A DNA stretch of 13,357 bases from JBOGWA01 sp050693155 (lineage in GTDB: Bacteria; Actinomycetota; UBA4738; CALAEC01), in assembly GCA_050693155.1 (NCBI GenBank), contig JBOGWA010000156.1, positions 1 to 13,357 of the forward strand, written 5' to 3'. Shown here piece after piece: positions 13,184 to 13,357 of the stretch; within the stretch, counting starts at the first letter, position 1, and every line of letters starts with the position of its first letter. The notes below the pieces were generated by a model, which saw only the letters and a list, made by a program, of their open reading frames with translations, searched no databases and was not told the origin of the DNA. A program made the translations under genes and the position numbers.

Positions 13184-13357
13184 ATGGATGATCTCCGAGT
13201 GATCCGGGCCGGCGACCGGACACCGGATCAGGCGAGCGGGGCGATGGTGCGAGAGGCCGCCATTTCGGGAGGTCTCGTTGGCGCCGAACGCATTTGGTTC
13301 GGCTACGTCGAGCTTCCTCCCGGGTCGGCCTCGGTCCCGCATCACCATGGCGAGGCA
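13184..13357 (+). CDS. Cupin-domain protein, N-terminal part only
   Basis: The frame starts at ATG 13184 and is open through all 58 codons to the right edge, so the C-terminus is missing. The sequence includes VIRAGDRTPDQASGAMVREAA (in parts), AERIWFGYVELPPGSAS, then VPHHHGEA at the edge. The run of an aromatic beta strand followed by PPGS....PHHHGEA matches the beginning of cupin motif 1, G(X)5HXH(X)3-4E, with H53-H55 as candidate metal ligands. Such small cupins bind a metal and may be enzymes or sensors; the role cannot be given from this fragment. Its start is probably leaderless. Confidence 0.75.
   Translation, partial: MDDLRVIRAGDRTPDQASGAMVREAAISGGLVGAERIWFGYVELPPGSASVPHHHGEA

Noticed and set aside
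1..13357. Mobile elements, CRISPR arrays, toxin-antitoxin or phage genes
   Set aside because: No transposase or integrase motifs, no direct-repeat arrays, no terminal inverted repeats; every gap is below 140 nt and explained by promoters or stops.

Overview
The window is GC-rich and densely coded, with no mobile elements, CRISPR arrays or RNA genes that I can see. The gene content and order point to a member of the Actinomycetota that is not a mycobacterium. From the + strand enoyl-CoA hydratase at 1280 to ligA at 12721, the layout resembles the Mycobacterium tuberculosis stretch from echA17 (Rv3039c) down to ligA (Rv3014c). That stretch contains the proposed methylglucose lipopolysaccharide (MGLP) genes Rv3030-Rv3032. 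The phylum call rests on this remembered synteny and not on a database search.

Layout. (1) 1-1178, minus: a secreted TIM-barrel, glycoside-hydrolase-like protein that runs off the left edge. (2) 1280-3823, plus: an operon of enoyl-CoA hydratase, a SAM methyltransferase, a left-handed beta-helix (hexapeptide) acyltransferase and a 67-residue Cys/His protein. (3) 8018-3820, minus, converging on the previous group: a small lipoprotein, a second SAM methyltransferase, a GH57 alpha-glucan branching enzyme, a small DUF2007-like protein and a GT4 glucosyltransferase. The first three junctions are stop/start overlaps (ATGA, ATGA, CTGA), so these five genes are very likely one translationally coupled operon. 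(4) 8135-12721, plus: a degenerate phenylacetate-CoA-ligase-like protein, mnmA and ligA. (5) 12855-13357: an unrecognised 79-residue protein on the minus strand and the start of a cupin gene diverging from it.

How the genes may work together. GT4 synthase plus GH57 branching enzyme is the pair that builds a cytosolic alpha-1,4/1,6-glucan. Two methyltransferases and one O-acyltransferase lie in the two convergent operons around them. This fits a pathway that makes a methylated, acylated glucan (an MGLP-like polymer) that could bind fatty acyl chains. That product is an inference; each enzyme family assignment is separately supported by motifs. mnmA (tRNA 2-thiouridylase) and ligA (NAD-dependent DNA ligase) are housekeeping genes that anchor the locus.

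Points of most interest: the conserved MGLP-like synteny; a CTG start codon with a near-ideal Shine-Dalgarno site; convergent operons whose stop codons share one CTAG; homopolymer runs inside one methyltransferase; an adenylate-forming enzyme homologue that lacks its nucleotide-binding signature; and several probable leaderless promoters.
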